A stretch of 11,694 bases of DNA from an uncultured Burkholderiales bacterium. GTDB taxonomy: Bacteria > Pseudomonadota > Gammaproteobacteria > Burkholderiales > Burkholderiaceae_E. Where the stretch lies: assembly GCA_903898725.1 (NCBI GenBank), contig CAIUGQ010000448.1, positions 1 to 11,694 on the forward strand, written 5' to 3'. The notes under the pieces are model-generated. The model was given only the letters and a program-made list of their open reading frames with translations, ran no database searches and was not told where the DNA came from. Positions 5,843 through 11,694 of the stretch are shown here, piece after piece. Every line of letters begins with the position of its first letter. The stretch's first letter is position 1. The position numbers were made by a program, and so were the translations under genes.

Positions 5843-5862
5843 CCACACCGACAGAGGTCACC

Positions 5863-6921
5863 ATGCAAGCGAGTTCCCCGCCCTTCTCCCGTTTCTCCCA
5901 ACGCCGCGCGCTGCGCGTCGGCATCGTCGGCGCCACCGGCCTGGTCGGCGACCTGATGCGCCGCTGCCTGCTCGAGCGCGCGTTCCCCGTCGAGTCGCTG
6001 CGTCTGTTCGCGTCGGCGCGTTCGGCCGGGCGCACGCTGCCATGGCAGGGCACGCCCTGTGTCGTCGAGGATGCCGAGACCGCCGACTTCGCCGGCCTGG
6101 GCATCGTCTTCTTCTCGGCCGGCGGCGACACCTCGCGCGCGCTCGCACCCGTGGCGGCCGCGGCCGGTGCGATCGTCATCGACAACTCGTCGGCCTGGCG
6201 CGGTGACCCCGAGGTGCCGCTCGTGGTGTCGGAGGTCAATGCCTCGGCACTGCGATCGATCCCGAAGGGCATCGTGGCCAACCCCAACTGCACGACGATG
6301 GCCGCGATGCCGGTGCTCAAGCCGCTGCACGATGCGGCGGGGCTGCGTCGGCTGGTCGTCAGCAGCTACCAGGCGGTCTCCGGGGCCGGGCTCGCGGGCA
6401 TCGACGAGCTGTCGCGGCAGCTCCACGCGGTCGAGGACGAACGGCGGCTGGCCTTCGACGGCACGGCCGCTCGCATCGAGGCCGGTCCGAAGTGGGCCGC
6501 GCCGATCGCCTTCAACGTGGTGCCGCTGAACTACCGCGAGGTCGAGGACGGCTACACGGAGGAGGAGATCAAGCTGCGCGACGAGAGCCGCAGGATCCTC
6601 GGGCTGCCCGACCTGGCGGTCTCGGGCACCTGCGTGCGCGTGCCGGTGTTCACCGGCCATGCCGTGTCGATCAACGCGACCTTCGATCGGCCGATCTCGG
6701 TCGCGCAGGCGAGCGCGCTGCTGCGCGCCGCACCCGGCGTCGAACTGACCGCGGTGCCGACGCCGCTGGCGGCGACCGGCCGCGATCCGGTGCTGGTCGG
6801 ACGGCTCCGCCCGGACCCGACGGTGCCGCACGGGCTGGCGCTGTTCGCCTGCGCGGACAACCTGCGAAAGGGGGCGGCGCTCAACGCCGTGCAGATCGCG
6901 GAGGCCCTGATCGGGCGATGA
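5863..6921 (+). CDS. asd: Aspartate-semialdehyde dehydrogenase (actinobacterial-type sequence)
   Basis: A 352-residue NADPH-dependent enzyme that reduces aspartyl-4-phosphate to aspartate 4-semialdehyde, the branch point to lysine/diaminopimelate, threonine and methionine. It has an N-terminal Rossmann motif GATGLVG (23-29), catalytic Cys143 in NPNCTTMAAMP, Gln170 in SSYQAVSG, Arg259 in CVRVPV and His266 in FTGH. The C-terminal helix pairs with the nucleotide domain (ADNLRKGAALNAVQIAE). The NPNCTTMAAMPVLKPLHD block and the length match the type typical of actinobacteria, rather than the E. coli-like form common in betaproteobacteria. All catalytic residues are present, so it is not a Usg-1-type inactive paralogue. 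The start is supported by AGAGG (5853-5857), five nt before the ATG. The gene stands alone, convergent with the next gene across 35 bp. Confidence 0.95.
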   Translation: MQASSPPFSRFSQRRALRVGIVGATGLVGDLMRRCLLERAFPVESLRLFASARSAGRTLPWQGTPCVVEDAETADFAGLGIVFFSAGGDTSRALAPVAAAAGAIVIDNSSAWRGDPEVPLVVSEVNASALRSIPKGIVANPNCTTMAAMPVLKPLHDAAGLRRLVVSSYQAVSGAGLAGIDELSRQLHAVEDERRLAFDGTAARIEAGPKWAAPIAFNVVPLNYREVEDGYTEEEIKLRDESRRILGLPDLAVSGTCVRVPVFTGHAVSINATFDRPISVAQASALLRAAPGVELTAVPTPLAATGRDPVLVGRLRPDPTVPHGLALFACADNLRKGAALNAVQIAEALIGR

Positions 6922-6956
6922 GCGGCTGATGCGGTGACCGGACCGGGCGGCGCGCC

Positions 6957-7988
6957 TCAGCCGCCGCCCGCGAACGCCTGAACCCGTTTCCGCAGGAACG
7001 CCCAGTCCGCCCCGCGATGCACCGGATTCCCCGCCCGGTGTCCCCAGTCCGACTCGATCGGGGCGAGCGTGCCGTGCTTCAGGTGCGGCAGCTCGTCGGC
7101 GTTGTCCTGCCAGCGGAAATACAGGTCGGTGCGGCCCGGCATCAGCAGCACCGGGCATTCGATCGCGCGCAGCGCGGCCTCGAAGTCGCCGCCGTGGGCC
7201 GGGTCCTGCGCGATGCTGAAGTGCTGCCAGGTGTGGAGGTGCGCGAGCAGGTCCATCGCGTCGCGGCGCAGGAAGTTGCCCTCCCAGTTGCCGACCAGCC
7301 AGTCCTCGAGCGACGAGTGGCCGAGCTGTGTCCAGAGCCGGTCGCGGTAGAACGGCTGCGACAGCGCCCAGCCGGCGTAGACGCGGCCCATCGCGCGCAG
7401 GCCGCGCTCGGGCTTGCCGTCGAAGGACAGGCCGTTCCACGCGGGGTCCGCGCACAGCGTCGCCTTCACGCCCTCGAGGAACACGAAGTTGTGCGGCGAG
7501 CAGCGCGCCGCGCCGCAGACCACGGCGACACGGTCGACCTCGCCGGGGAAGCTCGCCGCCCACTGGTAGGCCTGCATGCCGCCCATCGACCAGCCGTAGA
7601 CCATCGCCAGGTGCTCGATGCCGAACACCTCGCGCAGCAGCCGGCGCTGCACGACGACGTTGTCGTAGACCGACCACTGCGGCCAGCGGCCGCGGTCGAA
7701 GGGCGAGGCGGTGTTGCTGGGCGAGCTCGACAGGCCGTTGCCCATCAGGTCGGGGATGACGACGAACCAGCGCTCCGGGTCGAGGATGCCGCCGGGCTCG
7801 ATCAGCCACTGCGTGTCGACGTGCTGCGCGGCGAACGAGGTCGGGTAGAGCACCACGTTGTCCTTGGCCGGCGACAGCGTGCCGTAGGTCCGGTAGGACA
7901 GCTTCGTGTTGCGGCTCGTGTGGCCGGAGACGAGGCGGACGGTGCCGGCGTCGAAGATCGCGGCGGGAGCAGGCGGGGAGGCGGTCAT
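6957..7988 (-). CDS. MetX-like alpha/beta hydrolase (homoserine acetyltransferase superfamily)
   Basis: A 343-residue alpha/beta-hydrolase fold protein. The nucleophile is Ser134 in GWSMGGMQAYQWA, the acid Asp288 in PGRTDLYF, and the base His317 in DWGHRAGNP. SMGGMQ and the long lid region (~160-270) resemble homoserine O-acetyltransferases. However, authentic MetX carries its catalytic His in a GHDxFL motif, which is missing here. I therefore call it a superfamily member, and hydrolase or acyltransferase activity on an unknown substrate is possible. Proximity to asd (homoserine pathway) is suggestive, but the genes converge and are not co-transcribed. The ATG at 7988 was chosen; an in-frame GTG at 8021 is the alternative, and neither has a clear SD. 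It is the last gene of the five-gene minus-strand run. Confidence 0.75.
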   Translation of the reverse strand: MTASPPAPAAIFDAGTVRLVSGHTSRNTKLSYRTYGTLSPAKDNVVLYPTSFAAQHVDTQWLIEPGGILDPERWFVVIPDLMGNGLSSSPSNTASPFDRGRWPQWSVYDNVVVQRRLLREVFGIEHLAMVYGWSMGGMQAYQWAASFPGEVDRVAVVCGAARCSPHNFVFLEGVKATLCADPAWNGLSFDGKPERGLRAMGRVYAGWALSQPFYRDRLWTQLGHSSLEDWLVGNWEGNFLRRDAMDLLAHLHTWQHFSIAQDPAHGGDFEAALRAIECPVLLMPGRTDLYFRWQDNADELPHLKHGTLAPIESDWGHRAGNPVHRGADWAFLRKRVQAFAGGG

Positions 7989-8060
7989 GGAGGCGATCGT
8001 CGGCAGGGTCTGGGGCGGCACTCAGGGTAACCGGTGCGCACCGGCGCGCGCGTTCGGGGA

Positions 8061-8750
8061 TCAGCCGGGCGCCTGCTCCGCCGCTCGCCTCGCCCGGACC
8101 TTGGCTTCCAGCGCCTCGAGCGCGCGGTCCCTCAGGCCGAGCTGGCGCAGGTGCGCGACGGTGTCGAACAGGTAGTCGCAGCCGCGGCCGAGCGGCCCGG
8201 CCGCCTCGGCCAGGTGGCAGGCCACGGTGTCGGCGTCCAGGCCCGGGGCATAGCGGTCATGGTCCCGGTTGGCCGCGAACGCGATCGCGGGCGCGGGGCC
8301 CTCGGGCGTGTGGGCCAGCACCCAGACCGGGCGGTACGACTTGGTGAACATCTCGCGCCGCCACAGCACGTCGAGCTCGGTGCGCTCGGTGCCCGGCCCG
8401 AGCCGGTAGACCACCCCGCGGCAGCTGCCGCCGGACTCGAGCGAGAGCATCAGGCCGGGTCGTTCCGGACTGCCGCGCCCGGCGCGCACCCACAGGCAGA
8501 ACTGTCGGTGCCAGCCGTGCACGCGGGCGACCCGCTGCTCGACATGGTGGAAGGCCGGGTTCCAGATCAGCGAGCCGAAGGCGAAGACCCAGACACGCCC
8601 GGGTTCCGGAGCCCGCTCGAGCATGGCCTCGATCTCGGCGCGACGCTCGTCGTCGGTCATGAACACGACATCCGGGCCGAGGATGTCGCGGACCGACGCG
8701 TGCAGGGAGCCGTCCAGGATCGTGTCGCGGGTGAGTCGGAACGCGGCCAT
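8061..8750 (-). CDS. ChaC-like gamma-glutamylcyclotransferase
   Basis: A 229-residue cytoplasmic protein. After a ~50-residue N-terminal extension, the cyclotransferase domain begins VWVFAFGSLIWNPAF (53-67), with the substrate-binding GSLIW loop. It continues RQFCLWVRAGRGSPERPGLMLSLESGG (82-108), SCRGVVYRL (109-117) and LWRREMFTKSYRP (129-141), where Glu133 is the likely catalytic or conserved acid. The ChaC family releases 5-oxoproline, usually from glutathione (yielding Cys-Gly). The N-terminal extension and REM motif are typical of proteobacterial members. The start is the ATG at 8750, without a good SD; the frame is open upstream to 9302, but that part is antisense-like filler over the neighbouring gene. 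It sits 47 bp after the unrecognised gene and 72 bp before the hydrolase gene, consistent with one transcript. Activity on glutathione is family knowledge, not shown here. Confidence 0.88.
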   Translation of the reverse strand: MAAFRLTRDTILDGSLHASVRDILGPDVVFMTDDERRAEIEAMLERAPEPGRVWVFAFGSLIWNPAFHHVEQRVARVHGWHRQFCLWVRAGRGSPERPGLMLSLESGGSCRGVVYRLGPGTERTELDVLWRREMFTKSYRPVWVLAHTPEGPAPAIAFAANRDHDRYAPGLDADTVACHLAEAAGPLGRGCDYLFDTVAHLRQLGLRDRALEALEAKVRARRAAEQAPG

Positions 8751-8797
8751 GTCGTGGGCCGATTCTGCCACCGCAGCGCCGGCGCGCGGACGCCGGC

Positions 8798-9406
8798 TCA
8801 GCCGCGAACGTGGATTTCCGAGATCCGCTGGTGGTGCATCAGCTCGCGCACGATCACCAGCGAGGCCGCGAAGGCGGCGTCCGGCGGCAGCGCGTCCTGC
8901 GAGACCGGCCGGCCGAGCGCGCGCGCGGCGAGCCGATCGAAGACGCGCTCGATCGACTCGAGGTCGAGCACCGCATCGACGCCGGGCGGGTGTCCGGCCG
9001 CCACCGCGATCGCGCGCAGCGCCGGGTCCGCGCCCACCAGGCGCGAGGTGCCGGCGATGCCCGCGGGCGGCCGCATGACGGCGTCCTCCACCGTCTCGAT
9101 CGCGGCCTCGAGCGCGAGCGCGGTCGGTGTGCCGCGCGCGAAATGGCGCGCGGCGAGCCGGGCCACGCCGGTGTCGAAGCGGATCGGCGGCTCGGGCTGC
9201 GCGGCCTGTGCCTCGCCCGCCAGGACCGTCACCGTCTCGTCGCCCAGGCACAGCAGCGCGAAGCGCCCGCCGACCGGGTCGGCCGCGCGCCACGCGGCCC
9301 ACTCGCCGGTCTGGTCGGACGCGGCGGGACGGTCTGTCGCTTCGTTCGTCGCTTCGTCTGTCACGCCGCCCCTCGCGCCCGCCTTCACGCCCTCATCCCG
9401 CGCCAT
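8798..9406 (-). CDS. Unrecognised 202-residue protein
   Basis: I do not recognise this protein. The ATG at 9406 is well supported by AGGGGG six nt upstream. The first ~35 residues are low-complexity and hydrophilic, with a DEAT/NEAT tandem repeat. An ordered domain then begins at FALLCLGDETVTVLAG, followed by an alpha-helical RFDTGVARLAARHFARGTPTALALEAAIETVEDAVM. The second half contains LVGADPALRAIAVAAG, a helix DAVLDLESIERVFDRLAARALGR, and a C-terminal FAASLVIVRELMHHQRISEIHVRG. There is no signal peptide or transmembrane segment. The gene is tightly packed (33 bp after the M81 gene, 47 bp before the ChaC-like gene), so it is probably co-transcribed with them. No catalytic motif is evident; the paired His in MHH near the C-terminus is the only candidate polar cluster. 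Codon use matches its neighbours. Confidence 0.8.
   Translation of the reverse strand: MARDEGVKAGARGGVTDEATNEATDRPAASDQTGEWAAWRAADPVGGRFALLCLGDETVTVLAGEAQAAQPEPPIRFDTGVARLAARHFARGTPTALALEAAIETVEDAVMRPPAGIAGTSRLVGADPALRAIAVAAGHPPGVDAVLDLESIERVFDRLAARALGRPVSQDALPPDAAFAASLVIVRELMHHQRISEIHVRG
9336..9359 (-). repeat. Two-copy 12-nt tandem repeat within the unrecognised gene
   Basis: GTCGCTTCGTTC (9336-9347) is followed directly by GTCGCTTCGTCT (9348-9359). On the coding strand the two units encode the four-residue units DEAT and NEAT in the disordered N-terminal region. The unit length keeps the frame, so copy number could vary between strains without breaking the gene. Confidence 0.5.
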
Positions 9407-9439
9407 CGCAGCCCCCTGGGCTCCGGCCGGACCGTGCGC

Positions 9440-10936
9440 TCAGCGCAGCGGCCCGCGCGCCGGCTGCGCCACCCGCGGCCACAGCGGCCGCGTCACGCGC
9501 GTGTGCGGCAGCACCGCCATGTCCATCGAGCCCGAGCCGGGTGCCGACACGTACAGGATCTCGCGGGCGATCGGCGCGAAGCCGGCGTGGAAGTGCTGGG
9601 TCGACTTCGCGACCAGCAGCCGCGGCGTCAGCGGGTCGATGCCGGCCTCGGCGAAGCAGTCGGGGTGGAAGGTCTGGATGCGGTAGTCGTTGACCACCAC
9701 GTCGATCGCCCGGGCGTCGTCCGGGCCGCCGATGCGCAGCCACGCCATGCGCCCGAGCGGCGCCATCGCGCCGCCGAAGGGCTGCCAGCCCTCGGGCGTG
9801 AGCCCGTTGACCATCACCCGCAGGTCGAGCGGATCACCCGACCCGCGGCCGAGCTTGCCGCCCAGCCGCAGATCGAGCGTCGCCCCGACGCCCGCGTCGA
9901 AGGCGAGCTGGGTGGCGATCGGATCCCACAGCGGCGACAGCGCCGCGCCCCAGACCTTGCGTTCGATCAGCCGGCGCAGCAGGAAGGTCGAGTCGCCGGC
10001 CGCGCCGATGCCGGGATTGTCGGCGGTGTCGGCCAGCACGAAGGGCCGGTCGCCGGGGCCGGCGTCGAGCACGCGGTCGATCGCGGCGTCGATGGAATAG
10101 AACGGCGGCACGATCCGCTCGCGCGCCGTCCAGACCTCGTCGGCGAGCGCCGCCGCGTGCAGGCGGGCGAGCGCGAGGTCGCCGTCGGCGACCACCAGCG
10201 TGCGCGTGCCGACCTCGGGCGTGTCGCCCCACGGGAAGCCGTGCGCGAGCGACACCGACAGCACCCCGGACTGGCGCTCCGCGGCCCGCATGCCGGCGAC
10301 GATCGAGACCATCGGCTCGGCGGTCGTCGGATAGATGCCGAGCATCCCGCACTCGTGCAGCGCCATCACCGGACGGATGCGGCCCTCGAGCCTCGCCTGC
10401 AGCAGGTCGAAGACCTCGGCCGCCCGCTCGGCGACGTCGACGTGCGGATACTCCTTGAAGATCACCAGGATGTCGGCGCTCGCGACCTTCAGCTCGGTCA
10501 GGTGGCAGTGCAGGTCGAGCTCGGCCGCGATCGGCACGTCGGGGCCGACCAGATCGCGCACGCGGGCGAGCAGATCGCCCTCGGCATCGGGATAGCCGTC
10601 GGCGATCATCGCGCCGTGCAGGTTCAGCATCACCGCGTCGACCGGCATCGCGGCCCGCAGGTCGTCGAGGATCTCGTCGCGCAGGGCCTCGTGCACGGCG
10701 CGCGTGGTGTCGCCGGCGGGCGTGGCGAAGGCGGCGAGCCCCTCGATCACCGTCCAGCCGAGCGCGCGCGCCCGCTCGCGCCACAGGATCAGCGGCACCG
10801 CGAACAGCGAGGGCCGCTCGCCGTGGTCGCCGCCGCGCACCAGCATCGCCCCCTCGAAGACGGACAGCCCGGTGGGGATGGGCGAGAAGGAGTTGGTCTC
10901 GGTGCCGAGGCAGGCGGTGAAGATGCGGCGGGTCAT
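9440..10936 (-). CDS. M81 family metallopeptidase (MlrC-like)
   Basis: A 498-residue cytoplasmic protein of peptidase family M81, named after MlrC (microcystinase C) of sphingomonads. N-terminal domain: GTETNSFSP (11-19, Glu13), NLHGAM (105-110), DLHCHLT (141-147) and FKEYPHVD (160-167). Asp141, His143 and His165 are the probable zinc ligands; the 22-residue His-His spacing fits what I recall for MlrC, with Glu13 as a further active-site residue. C-terminal domain: LADTADNPGIGAAGDST (301-317) and LVAKSTQHFHAGFAP (441-455). Length matches the family (~490-530). Most members occur outside microcystin degraders, and their natural substrates are generally unknown; microcystin cleavage should not be assumed. 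The ATG at 10936 begins directly at the conserved N-terminus, but no SD is visible. Neighbours suggest peptide or gamma-glutamyl compound turnover (inference). Confidence 0.92.
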   Translation of the reverse strand: MTRRIFTACLGTETNSFSPIPTGLSVFEGAMLVRGGDHGERPSLFAVPLILWRERARALGWTVIEGLAAFATPAGDTTRAVHEALRDEILDDLRAAMPVDAVMLNLHGAMIADGYPDAEGDLLARVRDLVGPDVPIAAELDLHCHLTELKVASADILVIFKEYPHVDVAERAAEVFDLLQARLEGRIRPVMALHECGMLGIYPTTAEPMVSIVAGMRAAERQSGVLSVSLAHGFPWGDTPEVGTRTLVVADGDLALARLHAAALADEVWTARERIVPPFYSIDAAIDRVLDAGPGDRPFVLADTADNPGIGAAGDSTFLLRRLIERKVWGAALSPLWDPIATQLAFDAGVGATLDLRLGGKLGRGSGDPLDLRVMVNGLTPEGWQPFGGAMAPLGRMAWLRIGGPDDARAIDVVVNDYRIQTFHPDCFAEAGIDPLTPRLLVAKSTQHFHAGFAPIAREILYVSAPGSGSMDMAVLPHTRVTRPLWPRVAQPARGPLR

Positions 10937-11028
10937 GGCGTGGGGCGGGGTCTGCGCGGCGGGGTCGGGGCGTCGATGCTCGGGCAGGAACGGGGCGGGC
11001 GCAAGCTCGGGTTCCGGGCAGGGCTCCG

Positions 11029-11694
11029 TCAGTCCGCGGCCGGCGCGAGGATCGCGTCGACCACCGATCCGATGCGCCGCGCATCGTCCCCGTCAGCGGC
11101 CCCCGGATCCGCGAAGCGCGCGGCGATCTCGCGGCAGCGCACGGGCACGGTCGCATCGGCCAGCAGCGCCGCCAGCGCGGGCACGAGCCGCTGCGGCCGG
11201 CGGCTCGCGAAGTTCGACACATGACCCGCGCCCAGCGCGCGCACGCGGGCGCCGTTGTCGAACTGGTCGTAGGCCCAGGGCACCACGAGCTGCGGCGTGC
11301 CCGCGCGCAGCGCCTCGGCCACCGTGCCGATGCCGCCGTGATGCACGATCGCCGCCGCATGGGGCAGCAGCGTGCCGAGCGGCACGTAGCCGTGCCACAG
11401 CGCGTCGGCGGGCAGCCGCGCGGGCACCTGCGCCCGCTCGGGCGTGAGCAGCAGCGCGCGCCGCCCAGCGCGACGCGCCGCCTCGAGCGCGGCGGCGAAG
11501 AGGTCCGCCGCATGGACCTGCCCCGTGCCGGCGGTGAACACCACGGGCGGTGCGCCCGCCGCCAGGAAGGCGCGCACCGGGTCCGGCAGCGGCTCGCCCG
11601 AGTCCGGATCGTGCAGCATGAAGCCGCCGTCGACCATCGGCCGCGGCCAGTCGGGACACGCCGCACCGAACCAGGGCGGGAACAGCGCCACCGA
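11029..11694 (-). CDS. GT1-type glycosyltransferase, C-terminal part (RhlB/UGT-like)
   Basis: This is the C-terminal ~221 residues of a GT-B fold glycosyltransferase; the N-terminal acceptor domain lies beyond the window, and the frame stays open to the last base. The nucleotide-sugar-binding half is clear: PPVVFTAGTG, the ALWHGYVPLGTLLPH region, and HHGGIGTVAEALRAGTPQLVVPWAYDQFDNGARV. The latter contains the HHGG donor-phosphate motif and the DQ/DN sugar-contact pair. FTAGTG plus HHGGIGT resembles rhamnosyltransferase RhlB and related family-1 enzymes that glycosylate lipids or small molecules. Donor and acceptor cannot be decided. It is the furthest upstream of the minus-strand run, 92 bp before the M81 gene, so linkage to that operon is uncertain. 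Confidence 0.88.
   Translation of the reverse strand, partial: SVALFPPWFGAACPDWPRPMVDGGFMLHDPDSGEPLPDPVRAFLAAGAPPVVFTAGTGQVHAADLFAAALEAARRAGRRALLLTPERAQVPARLPADALWHGYVPLGTLLPHAAAIVHHGGIGTVAEALRAGTPQLVVPWAYDQFDNGARVRALGAGHVSNFASRRPQRLVPALAALLADATVPVRCREIAARFADPGAADGDDARRIGSVVDAILAPAAD

Larger units (their letters stand above)
5489..5862. other. Gene-free 374-bp stretch between the FMN oxidase gene and asd
   Basis: No convincing protein gene lies here on either strand. From left to right it holds most of the tandem repeat, two competing hairpins, a promoter candidate, a possible short leader frame and the structured asd leader with its SD. The part from about 5700 to 5862 is less GC-extreme than the coding regions, in keeping with non-coding regulatory sequence. 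Confidence 0.7.

Noticed and set aside
5733..5862. Lysine, SAM or SAH riboswitch upstream of asd
   Set aside because: I could not match the conserved core sequences of these classes; only simple stems are visible, so no class is claimed.
8061..9302. A longer start for the ChaC-like gene
   Set aside because: The extension overlaps the unrecognised gene on the same strand in a different frame and shows no domain; the ATG at 8750 gives the normal family length.
9440..10936. Microcystin degradation gene mlrC
   Set aside because: M81 proteins are widespread and no mlrA, mlrB or mlrD is present; only family membership is supported.
8810..11224. Plus-strand open frame of 804 codons opposite the M81 and unknown genes
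   Set aside because: Composition is typical of antisense GC-rich shadow (Arg, His, Gln and Asp runs, no motifs), and the opposite strand encodes a complete M81 family protein.
1..11694. tRNA, rRNA, CRISPR arrays, insertion sequences, integrases or toxin-antitoxin pairs
   Set aside because: No cloverleaf or tRNA-like tail, regularly spaced repeats, transposase or integrase motifs were seen in any frame that looked real.

Overview
The window is extremely GC-rich throughout, with strong G/C preference at codon third positions. It holds ten protein genes, two of them cut by the window ends, and no tRNA, rRNA, CRISPR or mobile element that I can see. Gene content (a Pot/Phn-type ABC importer, an outer-membrane beta-barrel protein, FMN-dependent hydroxyacid oxidase, M81 metallopeptidase, ChaC-like cyclotransferase) fits a high-GC Gram-negative proteobacterium, most plausibly a betaproteobacterium of the Burkholderiales type. 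That placement is inference. One gene, asd, belongs to the sequence type common in actinobacteria.

Layout. (1) 1-2200, plus strand: the end of an ABC permease, its ATPase (start overlapping the permease stop as ATGA), and a cytoplasmic metallophosphoesterase whose metal ligands align with the glycerophosphodiesterase GpdQ. This looks like one operon for importing a phosphodiester-type or other anionic substrate and hydrolysing it. (2) 2226-3110, minus: an outer-membrane transporter-like beta-barrel protein with a good SD, convergent with the operon across an 18-nt palindrome. (3) 3260-5488: two divergent 2-hydroxyacid enzymes, an NAD(P)-dependent D-2-hydroxyacid dehydrogenase family member (minus) and an FMN-dependent alpha-hydroxyacid oxidase/dehydrogenase (plus). 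They share a 54-bp intergenic region centred on a perfect 8-5-8 inverted repeat, a likely shared operator. Each enzyme has one non-canonical active-site residue. (4) 5489-5862: a 374-bp gene-free stretch with an imperfect tandem repeat, competing GC hairpins, a TTGACA/TAAGGT promoter candidate and a structured leader of about 235 nt before asd. (5) 5863-6921, plus: asd, aspartate-semialdehyde dehydrogenase. (6) 6957-11694, minus: five closely spaced co-directional genes, in transcription order a GT1/RhlB-like glycosyltransferase (partial), an M81/MlrC metallopeptidase, an unrecognised 202-residue protein, a ChaC-like gamma-glutamylcyclotransferase, and a MetX-like alpha/beta hydrolase.

Most of the window reads as ordinary chromosomal metabolism. 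The points I consider worth a second look are the asd leader region, the divergent hydroxyacid pair with its palindrome and altered catalytic residues, the transporter plus GpdQ-like operon, and the unrecognised protein inside the M81/ChaC/hydrolase cluster. I found no clear evidence for a defence system, biosynthetic cluster or other wholly new system.
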